A stretch of 64,000 nucleotides of DNA from Haloactinomyces albus (lineage in GTDB: Bacteria; Actinomycetota; Actinomycetes; Mycobacteriales; Pseudonocardiaceae), in NCBI RefSeq assembly GCF_031458135.1, contig NZ_JAVDXW010000001.1, positions 3,844,001-3,908,000 of the forward strand, read 5' to 3'. The notes beneath the pieces were generated by a model that did no database searches, had not been told where the DNA came from, and was given only the letters and a program-made list of their open reading frames with translations. Below are positions 62,365 to 64,000 of the stretch, in pieces. Numbering within the stretch: the first letter of the stretch is position 1; every line of letters begins with the position of its first letter. The position numbers and the translations under genes were made by a program.

Positions 62365-63996
62365 ATGTCGCTGTCACCGTCCGCGCATCTCGACACGTTC
62401 TGTCGAGACAATCTGCCGCCCTCGACCATGTGGCCGGAGTTCGAGTTCACCCTGCCAGAGCTGCACTATCCGGAGCGGCTGAACTGCGCCGCGGCACTGC
62501 TGGACGATGTGGTCCGGTCGTCGGATCCTGATCGACCGTGTCTGGTATCGGGCAATGAGCGGTGGAGCTATGGAAAGCTGTTGCAGCACGCCAACCAAGT
62601 GGCGCACGTGCTCACCGAGGATCTCGGTCTGATTCCCGGTCAGCGAGTTCTGCTGCGCGGCCCGAACAATCCCTGGCTGGTCGCCTGCTGGTTCGGTGTA
62701 CTCAAGGCAGGCGGTGTCGTGGTCACGACGATGCCGTTGCTGCGCAGCGGGGAACTGCGCGAGCTGATCGAGCTCACCAAGGCGAGGTTCGCGCTGTGCG
62801 ATCACCGAATCGCCGACGAACTTGTCGAGGCGACCGGATCCGTCGCCGACGACGTCACCACTCTTCTTTACGGGGGAGGCGGAACAGCTGACCTGGTGGC
62901 CCGCGCCGTGGAAAAGCCCGGCGAGTTCGCCAACGTGGACACCGCTGCCGACGACGTGGCAATGCTGGCGCCGACTTCGGGGACGACGGGCTCACCCAAG
63001 GCGACCATGCAGTTCCATCGCGATGTGCTGGCTGTGGCCGACACCTTCGCCAAACACGTACTGCAGCCGACGCCCGACGACGTCTTCGCCGGGACACCAC
63101 CGCTGGCATTCACATTTGGCCTCGGCGGACTGGTGATCTTTCCCCTGCGGGCGGGCGCTTCCACGCTGTTGATGGAGCAGTCGACGACGGACGAGTTGGC
63201 AACAGCCGTGCACGAACACGGAGTTACCGTCCTGTTCACCGCCCCCACTGCTTACCGCGCGTTGCTGCGCACAGGACAGGCCGACCTGCTCAAGGGACTG
63301 CGTCACTGCGTGTCCGCGGGCGAGCATCTCCCCGAGTCCGTATGGCACGAGATGGACGAGAAGACGGGGATCCGGATCATCGACGGCATCGGCGCGACGG
63401 AGATGATGCACGTGTTCCTCTCGGCCGCCGGCGAGGACATCCGACCGGGCGCAACCGGTCGCGCTGTGCCCGGTTACCGAGTCGCGGTCCTGGACGAGGA
63501 CGGGCATCCGGCCCCGGACGGAACCCCGGGTCGCCTTGCGGTGATCGGGCCGACCGGATGCCGGTACCTGGCCGACGAACGTCAGGCTCAGTACGTGCAG
63601 CACGGATGGAACATCACCGGCGACACCTACATTCGTGACGCCGACGGCTATTTCTGGTACCAGGCACGAAGCGACGACATGATCGTCTCCGCCGGGTACA
63701 ACATCGCGGGCCCCGAGGTGGAACAAGCGCTCGAACAACACCCGGATGTCGTCGAGTGCGCGGTCGTCGGCCTCCCGGACCCGGTGCGAGGTGCGGTCGT
63801 ACACGCTGTGGTAGTGCTGCGCCCCGGTATCGTCGACGACGGAACAAAGGTGGGCGAGCTCCAGGATCACGTCAAACGGACTCTCGCCCCGTACAAGTAT
63901 CCCCGCAGTGTCGAATTCCGGGACGCCCTGCCGCGCACGGCGACCGGGAAGCTGCAGCGGCACAAGTTGCGCGATCACCAGGCAGCAGCGCGATGA
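62365..63996 (+). CDS. Aromatic acid-CoA ligase, 2-aminobenzoate-CoA ligase-like
   Basis: The 543-residue ANL enzyme has LAPTSGTTGSPKATMQFHRD (P-loop), IIDGIGATEMMHVFLSA, GDTYIRDADGYFWYQARSDDMIVSAGYNIAG and the C-terminal Lys in TGKLQRHKL. The IGATEMMH signature is shared with benzoate- and 2-aminobenzoate-CoA ligases. It should activate an aromatic acid to the CoA thioester for the enzymes encoded at 58-61 kb. ATG 62365 follows GGAAGG. Confidence 0.85.
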   Translation: MSLSPSAHLDTFCRDNLPPSTMWPEFEFTLPELHYPERLNCAAALLDDVVRSSDPDRPCLVSGNERWSYGKLLQHANQVAHVLTEDLGLIPGQRVLLRGPNNPWLVACWFGVLKAGGVVVTTMPLLRSGELRELIELTKARFALCDHRIADELVEATGSVADDVTTLLYGGGGTADLVARAVEKPGEFANVDTAADDVAMLAPTSGTTGSPKATMQFHRDVLAVADTFAKHVLQPTPDDVFAGTPPLAFTFGLGGLVIFPLRAGASTLLMEQSTTDELATAVHEHGVTVLFTAPTAYRALLRTGQADLLKGLRHCVSAGEHLPESVWHEMDEKTGIRIIDGIGATEMMHVFLSAAGEDIRPGATGRAVPGYRVAVLDEDGHPAPDGTPGRLAVIGPTGCRYLADERQAQYVQHGWNITGDTYIRDADGYFWYQARSDDMIVSAGYNIAGPEVEQALEQHPDVVECAVVGLPDPVRGAVVHAVVVLRPGIVDDGTKVGELQDHVKRTLAPYKYPRSVEFRDALPRTATGKLQRHKLRDHQAAAR

Positions 63997-64000
63997 GCGG
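63993..64000 (+). CDS. Start of a further gene (partial)
   Basis: ATGAGCGG overlaps the ligase stop by four bases, so another co-translated gene begins here and continues beyond the window. Confidence 0.4.

Overview
The window comes from a high-GC actinomycete chromosome. Supporting features are GTG starts, ATGA/GTGA start-stop overlaps, an XRE-DUF397 regulator pair, PaaX, PucR and GntR regulators, and the codon usage. The flavour is Pseudonocardiales-like (Saccharopolyspora/Actinopolyspora type), but the genus is a guess. I recognise no rRNA, tRNA or CRISPR array.

Layout. (1) 3-3323: 3' part of a large HerA/DUF87-type ATPase with a nuclease-like motif, then a Nudix hydrolase. (2) 3985-13011: a cryptic divergent cluster. 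Seven tightly overlapping minus-strand genes (DUF4254, a kinase-kinase-nucleotidyltransferase fusion, phosphoribosyltransferase, GT9-like glycosyltransferase, APH-like kinase, SDR, histidine phosphatase) face a zinc-ribbon/XRE/TPR regulator and a creatininase-family amidohydrolase across a dyad-rich promoter region. (3) 13218-19311: a scrap zone with an internally deleted ISAs1 element, a phage-like repressor, small zinc-finger-like genes, an XRE-DUF397 pair, IS30 and IS5 remnants and the 3' end of htpG. (4) 19312-31262: a phosphonate natural-product cluster. PEP mutase carries the diagnostic EDK-x5-NS motif. It sits with a ferritin-like diiron protein, a beta-hydroxyacid dehydrogenase-like reductase, a CofE-like ligase, an NMNAT-type nucleotidyltransferase, an MFS exporter, an A-T-C NRPS, an ATP-grasp ligase and a GNAT/FemAB-type transferase. 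Two of its genes look damaged: a D-2-hydroxyacid dehydrogenase with an internal deletion and pepM with a late frameshift. (5) 31263-35600: IS debris, a vapBC pair, a CGNR regulator divergent from an MBL-fold hydrolase, and an IS256 fragment. (6) 35795-40126: hpaB, hpaC, a RibF-like FAD synthetase and an AraC regulator (4-hydroxyphenylacetate hydroxylation). (7) 40360-51580: a sialic acid locus with secreted sialidase, ABC importer, NanA, NanK, NanE, NagA and a GntR regulator, eroded at both ends. (8) 52721-56821: a PucR regulator divergent from an MFS transporter and an agmatinase-family hydrolase. (9) 56865-58020: gene fragments. (10) 58099-64000: an aryl-CoA pathway resembling 2-aminobenzoyl-CoA degradation (acyl-CoA dehydrogenase, enoyl-CoA hydratase, SDR, RidA, PaaX, CoA ligase), with two matched promoters.

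The two most novel parts are the cryptic cluster at 4-13 kb and the phosphonate cluster at 19-31 kb. In the latter, an NMNAT-like plus CofE-like pair suggests chemistry that parallels the phospholactyl-glutamyl tail of coenzyme F420. Functions are read from motifs and general family knowledge; no database search was possible.
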